Part shown: piece by piece, positions 21,989 through 31,134 of the stretch
Position numbering within the stretch: position 1 is the first letter of the stretch
Layout of the letters: each line of letters starts with the position of its first letter
DNA from: Chara braunii
Taxonomy: Eukaryota; Streptophyta; Charophyceae; Charales; Characeae
Reading direction: 5' to 3'
Assembly: GCA_003427395.1 (NCBI GenBank)
Contig: BFEA01001089.1
Coordinates: forward strand, 96,136-148,274
DNA: 52,139 nt
Program-made: the position numbers and the translations under genes
The notes under the pieces: model-generated
Databases searched by the model: none
The model's input: only the letters and a program-made list of their open reading frames with translations
What the model was told of the DNA's origin: nothing

Positions 21989-22552
21989 TTAACACACTCT
22001 TTTCGAGCGCCGTTTATATTCTATCTCTAGTATATTTAGGACGCCTTCCCATGTTTCCTGCACCGAAATTGGCGTACGATCAATCATCTTTTGACATCTT
22101 CTTTTCCATATCATCCATAACATTGCTAGTCTTAAAATGTGAAAGAGAGTGGTCTCGTGCCCCTGCCAAGTGGATGGGATGTGCAGGCCCAGTAGGAGAG
22201 TGAGCAGGTTAGTCGGGAGGGCTTTGTTAGTGATTGTATGCCAGAGCTCAAATGTGCTAGACCAGAGTTGTTGTGCTTTTCGGAAGTGTAGCAAGCAGTG
22301 ACCCTCGTCTTCCACGCGATCTTCCGGGCAGATTGCGCGTAGCTCTTGTAAGGAGGCAGAGGCCTTGTCATTTGGTGGCCTTGTTGGTTCACTCCGTTGC
22401 TGCTTTGTGTGACCTGTTGCTCCTACCGCTGCCCTGCTTGCCTTGTTGTCGTCTGCCAACCCACCTCCCCCCTGCCCTCCGGCCAATGCGCGGTGTTGTT
22501 GCTTGTCGACCAACTCGCCCCTGCCTCGCTGCTTGCGGTGTTGTTTGTCCAC
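21989..22552 (-). pseudogene. LINE (non-LTR) retrotransposon C-terminal relic, RT zinc-binding region
   Basis: The 187-codon minus frame ends in a segment typical of the zinc-binding region after the reverse transcriptase of plant-type LINEs: RAICPEDRVEDEGHCLLHF, RKAQQLWSSTFELWHTI, and a hydrophobic Trp-rich tail AMLWMIWKRRCQKMI. In this family the usual spacing is CxxC, then HxxxxC, then AxxxW. Here the second and last Cys are replaced (D and F), so the finger is broken. The first 60 codons are Gly/Gln/Arg-rich and probably unrelated. No RT catalytic domain is present, which fits the 5' truncation usual for LINEs. Confidence 0.5.
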
Positions 22553-22848
22553 TTACAAAAGGGGGTTGAAAAAGTTCATAACTCAAATAATCTTTTTTTT
22601 TTTTTTTTTTCCCTGTAAAACACCAGCTGTTGGGGGTGATACGAGCATCCCTCGATAATAACCTTCTGCCATTGCGCCCCTGTCTTGTTGCTTGCGATGT
22701 TGTCTGTCCACTTACAAAATGGGTTAAAAGAGTTCATGACTCAAAGCATCTTTTTTTTTTTTTTTTCCCCCTGCAAAACACCAACTATTGGGGGTGATAT
22801 GGGGATATGACCATCCCTCAATAGTAACCTTATGCCATCGGCTCCTAT
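22531..22848 (+). repeat. Two-copy direct repeat, 159-bp period, with T tracts
   Basis: GCTTGCGGTGTTGTTTGTCC (22531) and GCTTGCGATGTTGTCTGTCC (22690) start two units. Each runs through ACTTACAAAA, GTTCAT.ACTCAAA, a T run of 15-18, AAAACACCA and TTGGGGGTGATA to a conserved ATCCCTC.ATA.TAACCTT. Confidence 0.75.
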
Positions 22849-23853
22849 CTATTGGTGGGGAGCTTCACCTGCTGGAAACCAGGTCCAACATTCCACAAAA
22901 TAGCTTGATACCGCAGTGCTTTCAGTATTAGGCCGACCGCTTCGACCCCTACTCAATCGCCAGATATTACTGGACTTCCCTGATCTCCTATCCCAACCCT
23001 TCGCTACTATTTGAGGGGAGTCCTAGCTCTAGAAAACAGGACCCATAAGTTGGGATTTAGCTGGGATTGCAGTTTGAGACCTGCAGTGAGCCATTTGCCT
23101 GTATAGTCTCCATAGTTCAGAGATCTCCAGATTGAAAGAATCAGTCCTCGCATCCTGATGTCTCTCTGTCCCTAGAGTCACAGATTGCTCCGCGGACATG
23201 TCTTTCTGCCTCTTCGGTCTCAGATGCTGAGAGGCCGCCTTTTCGTCAGGATTTGCTCTGACAATAGATCTCTGTTGCAGTCTCAGTTGCCAGGTATTCA
23301 CCCTGCTCCATACCATTGCAGCTCCACCAGTGACAACGCGCATGGGGGGAACATTTTTGGGAAGTCTGAAGCGGGGCTCGTCAAAACCATCACATTGATC
23401 TTCGTTCAGTCGTGAAAAATCAGCTTGTAGTCCCTCCTGACCGGTGCCTGAGTCCCCTGTCACCCCCTTTCGCGTTGCATATGGCCAATCAACCCCCCTT
23501 GTTCACCCTGTCCTCTATCCTTAGAGAATTTCAGGATTTCTTTTTTCATGTTTTTTTGTTCATTGTAAGCATCCAATTTCCCGCAAACTGTTCATGGTTC
23601 AGCCTCCTGACCAGTCCATGCAAGTCTGACAAAACAGTCTGTCATGATCCATGTTTTTTCCTTTTTTTGGATTTTTGTTTTATTATTTTTTTCACTTTTT
23701 TTTTCCCTACCGTTGTGTGGTCTCTTTATGGGGTTCTCTTGGGTTGGGTCGTCTTCGTACAATGCTGTCTCAGGCCTTCTATTCATGTACCAATCGCAAA
23801 TTTGTATCCTACGCCTGAGTGACACCACTCATGCTGCACTGCGAGTATTACGG
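22849..23853. other. Intergenic flank of the giant repeat, no supported gene
   Basis: Mixed sequence, T-rich from 23530 to 23710. A 144-codon minus frame (23029-23463) has no recognisable domain and no repeated relative in the window. The sequence changes abruptly at 23854 where the giant repeat begins. Confidence 0.4.
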
Positions 23854-24342
23854 TGTCGCGCCCCCACTGCTTCAAGGGTCCGGTTAGATATCCTTCCCTG
23901 GACCAAGCTCAGTGGATTGGAGGACTGGCAGGCTGTCACGCAGGATATTGGTAGGTATAAAAATTGAGGTGTATTCAGAGACAGTCACACTTTGTCATAC
24001 AACCGAGTAGTCAGGGTTATCCCTCCCGCCAGCGGCGACACCGCTTAGAGTGAGGCTTTCGGGTTTGTTGCCAGCACCTGACCCCCTATAAAGGATAGAC
24101 CTAAGATCATCGGAGTCCCTATCATTGAGGAGTCCTTCAAGCTGCCTTGAGTCAAACCTGTGTATAACAAGGAGGAAAATAACATACATGCATCATAGAG
24201 CAATTGACAGAATGAGAAGACCAGAAACCAGACTCTGCAAGAGCATGACCAGAGATACAAAACTGAAGAGTAGTACACAGAGTATGCAGGGAGCAGCCAT
24301 CGGAGGGCTGCAGTCACTAATAAATAACAATGTCGTAATACA

Positions 24343-24825
24343 TCATAGTGACTGAAAAGAGAGAACCTCAATCAATGATAATAAGCGGTACCCCCTCGTA
24401 AGTAAGTGCTGCCGTGTGAGACTCCATATTGGCGCCTCGACATTGAGAACCTGCGTGGCTATAGACTCTGGAACCACATAGTTGATATCGAGAGGCGCTG
24501 CTGGATCAAACTTGCAGATATAGGCCATGCATCTCGCCATCTCCTCGTCTGCGACACTCCTGAGATAAAGCTCCTCCGCAAGAGTGATGTCACCTGAAGC
24601 TCCAATCAATATTTCAATCCGTCCTCTCCCACCAGAGTAGATGTACGAAACCTCGAGAAAGCGATCTCCGTAAAGAGGCTTCCGAAAAGCCTGCATAGCA
24701 AAGTCCGTCCCAACCAAATGACTATAGCCATCTCCGAGATATGGGACTGGTCCCTCCCCTCTTGGAGGACCAATAACTATCTCGGATCTAGGGTCATTTG
24801 ACATGTAGGAGTCAATCACCCTCAA
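24343..24825 (-). CDS. Unknown module-like ORF X6 inside LTR copy 1 (160 aa)
   Basis: No family is recognised. The frame encodes EIVIGPPRGEGPVPYLGDG near the N-terminus, then GDRFLEVSYIYSGGRGRIEI and LAEELYLRSVADEEMARC. This general pattern, a G-x-x-F-x-x-E-V strand followed by an alternating Ile strand and an acidic helix, resembles the ORFs at 41545-41210 (ESFCFEVYLDEQ) and X1 (EAFVWVEVGHTP). The similarity is weak and by eye only. Copy 2 at 42526-42984 is nearly identical for the first 115 residues and differs at the C-terminus through small indels. There are no membrane segments. It follows X5 on the same strand with a 96-bp gap. Confidence 0.35.
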   Translation of the reverse strand: MRVIDSYMSNDPRSEIVIGPPRGEGPVPYLGDGYSHLVGTDFAMQAFRKPLYGDRFLEVSYIYSGGRGRIEILIGASGDITLAEELYLRSVADEEMARCMAYICKFDPAAPLDINYVVPESIATQVLNVEAPIWSLTRQHLLTRGYRLLSLIEVLSFQSL

Positions 24826-24921
24826 GTAGGTACCGCGCGAGAAGATATGCGATCCTCCTCAATGTCGCTCTCCGCCGTCGCCGCTCACCGGTCTTCAGCG
24901 CTCCTGTCACCGTCCACAAAC

Positions 24922-25485
24922 TTAGCCTCTATGAGTGTCCCAGTCGAAATAGTCACCAAGATCAACGTCACTCACAAAGCAGGGCTCCAAGTCCGACTCA
25001 TATGTTTCTGATCTTTGTACGCATGTGGTGATTGGAACCCCGGATCTGGCTATCTCTCTCCGGATCCGGTCGTCCTTCCGCCTCTTCTCCTTGCTGCGGG
25101 ACTCACTAAGGGGCTTGGGGTTGCATCTGTCAAAATCGATGAGCAACCCCTCAGGTGCTGAAGGTACGCGAGAGAACACCACGTGTAGCCAGTTGTCCCT
25201 CCAATAGCTCTCCCTGCGAAATATGTAATCCGCAATCCTGTCGTATGTGGTGCCCTTCACTCCCGTTTCTACCCTCTTCACCAAGTAGGTGATCACGAGC
25301 GTGTGTCTCGAGGTCGAGGACTCATTAGCCCTGATAGTGAAACTCTGATGTCCCACATACTTGTAGCAGAATCTCTCAATCAATCTACCCCACGTAGGGG
25401 CAGTCTCACGACGATGGGCCAGCTTGGATAGAAGCTGCACTCTTACTAATGCAAATACTCCCTCCAAGACCTGGCCAGATAGCAA
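24922..25485 (-). CDS. Unknown module-like ORF X5 inside LTR copy 1 (187 aa)
   Basis: A 187-residue frame without a recognised domain. Central residues about 65-110 (TLVITYLVKRVETG, then YWRDNWLHVVFSR and LLIDFD) have the same strand-acid-Trp layout as the module repeats near gag II (VYVLVTRFLKTNEYDVR, then GKKVTWSV), but similarity is weak. Residues about 125-145 are very basic (SRSKEKRRKDDRIRREI) and the C-terminus is acidic. The frame in copy 2 (43081-43644) is identical at every residue. Its neighbour X6 follows on the same strand. If translated it would be transcribed from the LTR in the same direction as gag-pol. Confidence 0.35.
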   Translation of the reverse strand: MLSGQVLEGVFALVRVQLLSKLAHRRETAPTWGRLIERFCYKYVGHQSFTIRANESSTSRHTLVITYLVKRVETGVKGTTYDRIADYIFRRESYWRDNWLHVVFSRVPSAPEGLLIDFDRCNPKPLSESRSKEKRRKDDRIRREIARSGVPITTCVQRSETYESDLEPCFVSDVDLGDYFDWDTHRG

Positions 25486-25544
25486 TCAGCAACTCAATGT
25501 GGATGCCTGTCTTAATGACCTGACTGAACTGCAACTCGATATAT

Positions 25545-25808
25545 GGCCCGCCTTAATGGGCCCGACTTGACACCAACTCAGTATAAGGCCCGCCTGAATG
25601 GGCCCGACTGAACAACAGCTATCTATGAAGAAAGGGCCTGCCTGAAGAGGCCTGGCTGAAAAACTGCAACAATCTCGAGAGCTGGGCCCGCCTGAAGGGG
25701 CCCGGCTGAACAGCAACAATCTCATGTAGGCCCGCCTGAAGGGGCCCGNCTGAACAGCAACAATCTCAAATNGGCCCGCCTGAAGGGGCCNGGCTGAACA
25801 GCAACTGA
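25545..25808 (+). repeat. Satellite array S1, about 44-bp unit, copy 1
   Basis: About seven units of GGCCCGCCTGAAGGGGCCCG followed by GCTGAACAGCAACAATCTC and a short variable spacer. Each unit has the small inverted pair GGCCCG/CGGGCC-like ends. Left-hand units are more diverged. N bases occur at 25749, 25772 and 25791. Confidence 0.85.
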
Positions 25809-26010
25809 TNAGTAAAACATCTCATGCANAAGGACCAGTNGTAAATGCTGAATGTACTGGGACTAGACTGAGNCAGGTCGTCTGTGCAGGGACTGAACTG
25901 CCAATGCTCCCCGTGCGAGAGAAATTTCACGTGCATGAGGTGTTGCTGATCAGCAAGGAAATAAATCAACGGGAGTGTGATGGCAAATCATCTCAGCTAG
26001 CAATCCTATG

Positions 26011-26745
26011 CTCGGGCGCACAAGGGTTCGCACTCAAACGACAATATCCAGCTTGGGCGCACACATATCCAGCGCAAGTGCACATGGGCGCGCACTCAAA
26101 TAACGATATCCAGCCTGGGCGCACACATATCCAGCGCAAGTGCACATGGGNGCGCACTCAAATAATGATATCCAGCCTGGGCGCACACATATCCAGCGCA
26201 AGCGCACATGGGCGCGCACTCTAACAACAATATCAAGCTTGGGCGCGCATGGGCGCGCACTCTAACCCCAATGCCAAGCATAGGCGCGCGTGGGCGCGCA
26301 GTCTAATGACAATGCCAGGCTTGGGCGCGCACGGGCGCGCATTCTAACTGCGATACCAAGCTTGGGCGCGCATGGGCGCGCACGGTAACTGGAATACCAA
26401 GCTTGGGCGCTCATGGGCGCGCACTCTAACTGTAATACCAAGCTTGGGCGCGCATGGGCGCGCACTCTAACTGCAATACCAAGCTTGGGCGCGCATGGGC
26501 TCGCACTCAAAATGCAATACCTGGTCAGGGCGCGCGCGGACGCGCACTTAAAAATAATATCTGGTCTGGGCGTGCGCAGACGCGCACTTAAAAAATAATA
26601 TCTGATCTAGGCACGCGCGAGCGCGCACTTGAAAATAATATCTGGTCTGGACGCGCGCGGGCGCACGCTTAAAAATAATATCTGGTTTGGGCGCGTGCGG
26701 GCGCACACTTAAAAATAATGTCCGGCCTGGACGCGCACTTAGAAT
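26011..26745 (+). repeat. Satellite array S2 (64-bp then about 50-bp units), copy 1
   Basis: The first part has units of about 64 bp with GGGCGCACACATATCCAGCG and CAAGTGCACATGGGCGCGCA. The second part has units of about 50 bp with ACCAAGCTTGGGCGCGCATG and GGCGCGCACTCTAACT. The last units change to ACTTAAAAATAATATCTGGT. The core GGGCGCGCAC persists throughout. An N is at 26151. Frames on both strands are repetitive artefacts of the units. Confidence 0.9.
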
Positions 26746-26949
26746 GTACTCAGACTTCTATCAAGTGGAGATTGGTTAACTGAAGCTTTGAGCTTTGTCG
26801 TGCAGTCAATGTATTGTTGGGGCGTAGAATCGGTTATTTGCCAAGTCATTCACCAGACACGCAACTGAAATGAGTACTAGCTCTTAATCACATGAGATCA
26901 TGGTTCGCAGAATTCCATCTACAGTGTTCGTCTGACTATGAAATCGGCA

Positions 26950-27870
26950 AGCGTGCCTGGGCGCACAGTCAACCGTAATGCGCACCTGGGCGCACGGTCC
27001 TGAACTCAAAATTATGTCAACTGCGGTGCATCCCTAGGCGCACAGTCCCAAAACTCGGGGCAGTCAACTGCCGTGCGCGCCTGGGTGCACTGTCCCGAAC
27101 TCGAAAAAGTCAACTGCTTTGCGTGCTTGGATGCGCAGTCCCGAACTCGGAAAAGCCAACTACAGTGTGCACCTGGGCGCACAGTCCCGAACTCGGAAAA
27201 GCTAACTACAGTGCGTGCCTGGGCGCACAGTCCCGAACTTGGTAAAGCCAACTGCAGTGCGCGCCTGGGCGCACAGTCCCGAACTCGGTAAAGCCAACTG
27301 CAGTGCGCGCCTGGGCGCACAGTCCCGAACTCGGTAAAGACAACTGCTTTGCATCCCTGGGTGCACAGTCCCTAACTAGGTAAAGCCAACTGTGGTGCGC
27401 GCCTGGGCGCACAGTCCCAAACTCGGCAAAGCCAACTGCAGTGCGCACCTGGGCGCACAGTCCCGAACTTGGAAAAGTCAACTGCAGTTCGGGCCTAGAC
27501 GCACAGTCCCGCACTCGGTAAAGTCAACTGCTTTGCGTGCCTAGGTGCACAGTCCCTAACTAGGTAAAGCCAACTGCGGTGCGCGCCTGGGCGCACAGTC
27601 CCGAACTGGGCAATGCCAACTGCAGTGCGCACCTGCGCGCACAGTCCCGAACTTGGAAAAGTCAACTGGAGTGCGCGCCTGGACGCACAGTCCCGAACTC
27701 GGTAAAGTCAACTGCAGTGCGCGCCTGGGCGCACAATCCCGAACTTGGTAAAGCCAACTGCTTTGCGTGCCTGGGTGCACAGTCTCTAACTAGGTAAAGC
27801 CTACTGCGGTGCGCGCCTGGGCGCATAATCCCGAACTCGGCAATGCCAGCTGCAGCGCGCGCCTAGGCGC
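26950..27870 (+). repeat. Satellite array S3, about 47-bp unit, roughly 19 copies, copy 1
   Basis: The unit consists of GTGCGCGCCTGGGCGCACAG, TCCCGAACTCGGTAAAGCCA and ACTGCA. A sub-variant carries TTTGCGTGCCTGGGTGCACA and CCTAACTAGG at intervals of several units, suggesting higher-order expansion. The array produces long repetitive frames on both strands that should not be read as genes. Confidence 0.9.
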
Positions 27871-27879
27871 ATACTTCAG

Positions 27880-28510
27880 AAAACTCAGATATGGCTCTTG
27901 GGTGTGGTGTGTGCACGGCGCACAAATACGAATTGCAATGGCTCAGATTTGGCCCTTGGCGCACAATTGTAAATGGTTCGAAAATGGCCCTCAGTCGTGG
28001 TGCACACACATCACAGTTCAGACATGGCCTTCACACTCGGCCCTCAAGCATGGTGCGAACAGCGCACAGCAAGGTGCAAACAGCGCACGGCATGGTGCAA
28101 ACAGCACACAGTCCAGAAATGGCCTTCAGTCATAGCGCCCAAGCATGGTGCGAACAGCGCACGGTATGGAGCGAACAACGCAAAGTTCAGATACGGCCCT
28201 CAGACATGGCCCTCAAGCGTGGTGTGAGCAGCGCACAGCATGGTGCGAATAGCGCACAACATGGTGCAAACAGCACACAGTCCAGATATGGCCTTCAGTC
28301 ATGGCCCTCAAGCATGTTGCGAACAGCGCACAGTTCAGATACGGCCCTCAGACATGGTCCTCAAGCGTGGTGCGAGCCGCGCACAGCATGGTGCGAACAG
28401 CGCACAACTCAGATATGGCCCTTAGACATGGCCCTCAAGCGTGGTGCGAGCAGCGCACAGCATGGCGCGAACAGCGCACAACTCAGATACGGCCTTCAGG
28501 TACAGTGCGC
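27880..28510 (+). repeat. Satellite array S4, 22-23 bp core with spacer, copy 1
   Basis: The core GCATGGTGCGAACAGCGCAC is repeated singly or in runs, alternating with a spacer of about 50 bp containing CAGATACGGCCCTCAGACAT and GGCCCTCAAGC. The 292-codon plus frame at 27891-28769 is a product of this array. Confidence 0.85.
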
Positions 28511-28689
28511 ACTCGACGCACAGTTGCAAATGGCCTTCAAGGCGAAAATCGGCTTGATGACTGCGCAGGCATGGTCTCAAGATTGGCTTGTTTCTCATCG
28601 TGCCTGCGCAGATAGTCTCAAAATCGACTTAATTACTCAAAATGGCCGCGCAGGCAGTCTCATAATCGGTACAGAACCTGCATTTATCA

Positions 28690-28925
28690 GAGAGCGCAGT
28701 GTCGCACTTGGACTAAAGTGCGCACAATCGCAATTCCCGAGATCATCATCAGCAAGGTTTACAAATTGAAATGTTGTAACTTGCGGGTTGGACGCGCAGT
28801 GTCGCAATCCGAGTGCGCACAGTCGCAGTCCCTCAAAATCACTTTGGCAAGGCTTCGCAGATCAATTATGTGAAATCACACTTTGCGCATCGTCGCACGT
28901 AGATGCGCACAGTCGCAGGGACATG
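28690..28925 (+). repeat. Dispersed GCGCAC/TCGCA motif cluster S5, copy 1
   Basis: Several copies of GTGCGCACAATCGCA, GTGCGCACAGTCGCAGT and ATGCGCACAGTCGCAG, mixed with AGTGTCGCA, occur at irregular spacing. They share the GCGCAC core of S2 to S4. Confidence 0.6.
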
Positions 28926-29604
28926 CTCAGATTAAGTTCTCTTTAGGCGCAACAAATTGGCATACTTCAATTGAGTGCCTCCTGGCACAACCCATCAATA
29001 GGCTAAAATTGAGTGCCCTCTTGGCACAATAAATTGATATATAGACAGTGGATCAGCATACTCAATTTGAGTGCTTCTCGACACAGCCAAACAAAAGATT
29101 ATGAAAACTCAGTTCCAATGACTCTCGACACAGCTAATCAGCGGACTTAATTTGATTGCTCGTCGACGCTCGTCTCAAAGTCAACCCTCAGATACAACGA
29201 GTGAGCGCACGATTCATGACCAATCAACAGGGCTCAGGCATAGTGCGCACAGATCAGATACAACACGTACACAACCCATGGAGGCGGTTGGAAAGATGAG
29301 GGAGTGAAAGGGAAGAAGAGAAGAGAGAGAAGAAAAAGGATGAGAAAGGGAAAGTGAGGGGTCAGTCTTCCCCCCCCTTTCCTTATCCCTTCCCTGGTTT
29401 GCCTTCTGCTTGACTCTCTTGCCTCGTGCTCCGTGCTCCTCTCATGCTCCTGCTGGCAAGTCGCTGTTCTTTGGCTCGTGCCTTCCGCCACTTGCCGTTC
29501 CGCCAAGGCTGTAGCGATCCCGCAAGTGAGAGTTCTCTCATAGTCTGATCCGTGCCACGTGTGTCACGCCTGCTGATCTGATCTCCTTGGGTGACGTGGG
29601 CTCT

Positions 29605-29612
29605 CTTTTATA
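29605..29612 (-). promoter_or_regulatory. TATA-like box on the minus strand in LTR copy 1
   Basis: The minus strand reads CATTATAAAAGAGAG. It lies on the gag-proximal (minus-strand downstream) side of the hairpin array, where a core promoter of a minus-strand LTR would be expected. In copy 2 the matching site near 48010 reads TATTAAAG, one base away. Flanking CACGTG/GACGTGG motifs near 29555-29600 resemble plant G-box elements. No start site can be proven from sequence. Confidence 0.35.
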
Positions 29613-29699
29613 ATGGAGAGGCCAGGTGATCGGGGCTGAGTGCTACAGTCCCATGGTCGGGGCTGTTGTCAAACTCGGGAGCAGTCCCGACCTCGGGAT

Positions 29700-30090
29700 A
29701 TGAACAGTCAGTCCCGGCATACGAACATTCAGTCCCATGCTAAAAATACCGTGGGGCTATGCTAATTTGAGAACGGGACTGGCGCAGGCCCAGTCCTAGG
29801 TAGACGAACAGTCAGTCCCACACTAAAAATAGCATGGGGCTGTGCTAATTTTATAACGGGAGTGGCGTAGACCCAGTCCCCGGTAAACGAACATTCAGTC
29901 CCACGCTAAAAATAGCGTGGGACTGTGCTAATTTTAGAACGGGACTGATGCAGGCCCTGTCCCCGGTAGACGAACAATCAGTCCCACACTAAAAATAGCG
30001 TGGGACTGTGCTAATTTTAGAATGGGACTGGTGTAGGCCCGACTTTGGGAGACGAACAGTCAGTCCCGTGCTAAAAATAGCACAGGACCC
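29700..30090 (+). repeat. Hairpin array, five units of 85-95 bp, copy 1
   Basis: Each unit has CAGTCCCACGCTA, AAAA and TAGCGTGGGACTG (perfect 13-bp stem at 29896-29925), then TGCTAATTTTAGAACGGGAC and TGGCGCAGGCCCAGTCCCCG. Other units carry paired or single changes in the stem. The last unit (CCGTGCTAAAAATAGCACAG) has a different stem with compensating changes on both sides. Confidence 0.9.
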
Positions 30091-30532
30091 TATCTTTAAT
30101 TATTCGGGCCTGGCTGTTCATCTATATGACTTCTTCGGGCTGTCTCTTTTCTGGCCAAATTATGTGGCCAAGTCGGTCTGGTCCCAACCGGTCAAACTTG
30201 AATATCTCACTAACCCTTGGTCTGTTTCAGGTGCCGTTTGGACCGGACCCCACTAATTGGCCCATTGCGGTTGCGTCAGTCCAGTCCAAAGGGGACGATT
30301 CAGGTCTTCGGGGGACCGTACCGCCGCGCCGTCTTTCCCTTGATCTCGGCCTAGGGGAAATTTAATCGATGTGTTAGGGTCCAGCCTAACCATGACCGTG
30401 GACGTCCATAGGTGCGATTTTGACGCAGCGCGGGGTTTGACCACGGCGAGTCATTTTCTGCTGCTGCGCCGCACCTTCTTACGACAACCATACCAAACCC
30501 CATTCCTGGCGTCCTCGCCAGGTTTCGGCCAC

Positions 30533-30539
30533 TATAAAG
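30533..30539 (+). promoter_or_regulatory. TATA-like box, plus strand, upstream of gag-like start
   Basis: CACTATAAAGGCC lies 158 bp upstream of an ATG in good context (GCCATGGCG, 30691). It is about 50 bp beyond the end of homology between the two giant repeat copies, so it is unique to the left copy. Confidence 0.3.
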
Positions 30540-30690
30540 GCCTAATATCGTACTTACTTTCATCATTCACTCTTGAATTCGCATCTTTGAGTGTGCATCG
30601 TTGTCACGCTCTCGCTATTACCGCCGTTCTTATCGCACTAGCACTTATCGTTGCACAACGCTTATCGTCGTGTAGATAATCAGTTTTGCC

Positions 30691-31134
30691 ATGGCGCCAA
30701 AGACGCGAGGCTCGGGGGCTGGACGTGGGAGAGGAGGTCGATAGGGGAAGGCGCCAGATCGAGTTATCGATCTCATGTATGAAGGGGAGAGATCCGAAGA
30801 GGAGGAGGAGGAGGTGAGATGGGGAGGAACGCGCTTGCGCCATCGCTCAGAGCACCGGCGCGAGCGCACGCCGTCGCCTAGATCTATGAGCAGCGCTAGG
30901 GCGCTTCACCTCCACGCTTCGATCCGCCCTCTCGATCATACCCTGCTTCATATCGTCCTTCTTCCTCTTCTCAGCCACATCCTCGCGACCTCACCATCCT
31001 GCCACAGCCGCCTCGCCGTGCGCCACCGTTGTTGCCACGCGCACCAGATCCGCCTGTCGCTCACCAGGCTGTGCCACCCAACTATCGTTTGTGCCTCATA
31101 CTTCCGTTGTTCTTCATATGCCAACTTGAGCTAA
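30691..31134 (+). pseudogene. Gag-like N-terminal fragment on the plus strand, in-frame TAG
   Basis: The frame begins MAPKTRGSGAGRGRGGR, an RGG-rich basic start common in Gag-type and RNA-binding proteins. It hits TAG at 30742-30744 and continues in the same frame with GKAPDRVIDLMYEGERSEEE, then an Arg-rich region. From about 30930 another frame is Pro/Arg-rich. No capsid, zinc knuckle or pol follows on this strand. It may be a second element or an antisense gene of element II; Tat-type elements are known to carry antisense ORFs downstream of pol. The assignment as Gag is by composition only. Confidence 0.3.

Larger units (their letters stand above)
23854..30480 (-). repeat. Giant direct repeat copy 1 (putative 3' LTR)
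   Basis: It starts TGTCGCGCCCCCACTGC on the plus strand, exactly as copy 2 at 42012, with completely different left flanks. Alignment by eye continues through both module ORFs, all satellite arrays and the hairpin array to CGCCGCACCTTCTT at 30480, after which the two diverge. The offset between copies is 18,158 at the start and a constant 18,159 over about 24600-25880, then drifts as satellites differ in unit number. Identity is lower at the two ends and apparently complete over about 24600-25980. Confidence 0.85.

Noticed and set aside
23029-23463. 144-codon minus-strand frame
   Set aside because: No recognisable domain, no relative in the window and no supporting context.
23854-24042. A small solo LTR beginning TGTCGC and ending GCGACA
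   Set aside because: Homology between the two giant copies continues without a break past 24042, copy 2 ends GTGACA there, and there is no target duplication.
24045-24371. Small hydrophobic membrane protein (also 42320-42529)
   Set aside because: The Leu/Tyr/Cys-rich frame is antisense-compatible with low-complexity sequence, is truncated differently in copy 2 and has no conserved substitution pattern I can see.
25545-28510. CRISPR-like array
   Set aside because: Units are contiguous tandem satellites without unique spacers, in a eukaryotic retroelement context with no cas genes.
27891-28769. A 292-codon plus-strand frame as a gene
   Set aside because: It is generated by satellite S4 and is repetitive throughout; the same holds for the long frames in S2 and S3 on both strands.
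29234-29506. 90-codon minus-strand frame in the LTR starting MAERQVAEG
   Set aside because: The N-terminal 45 codons are similar in copy 2 (47626-47910) but the C-terminal halves differ by frameshift over CT-rich DNA; more likely leader sequence than a gene.
23854-30681. Plus-strand polarity for the giant LTR, with TATA at 30533 and a short PBS-like TGGCGCC at 30692
   Set aside because: No purine-rich tract precedes 42012 on the plus strand, the PBS match is only 7 bases, the TATA region is absent from copy 2, and gag-pol and the better PBS are on the minus strand.
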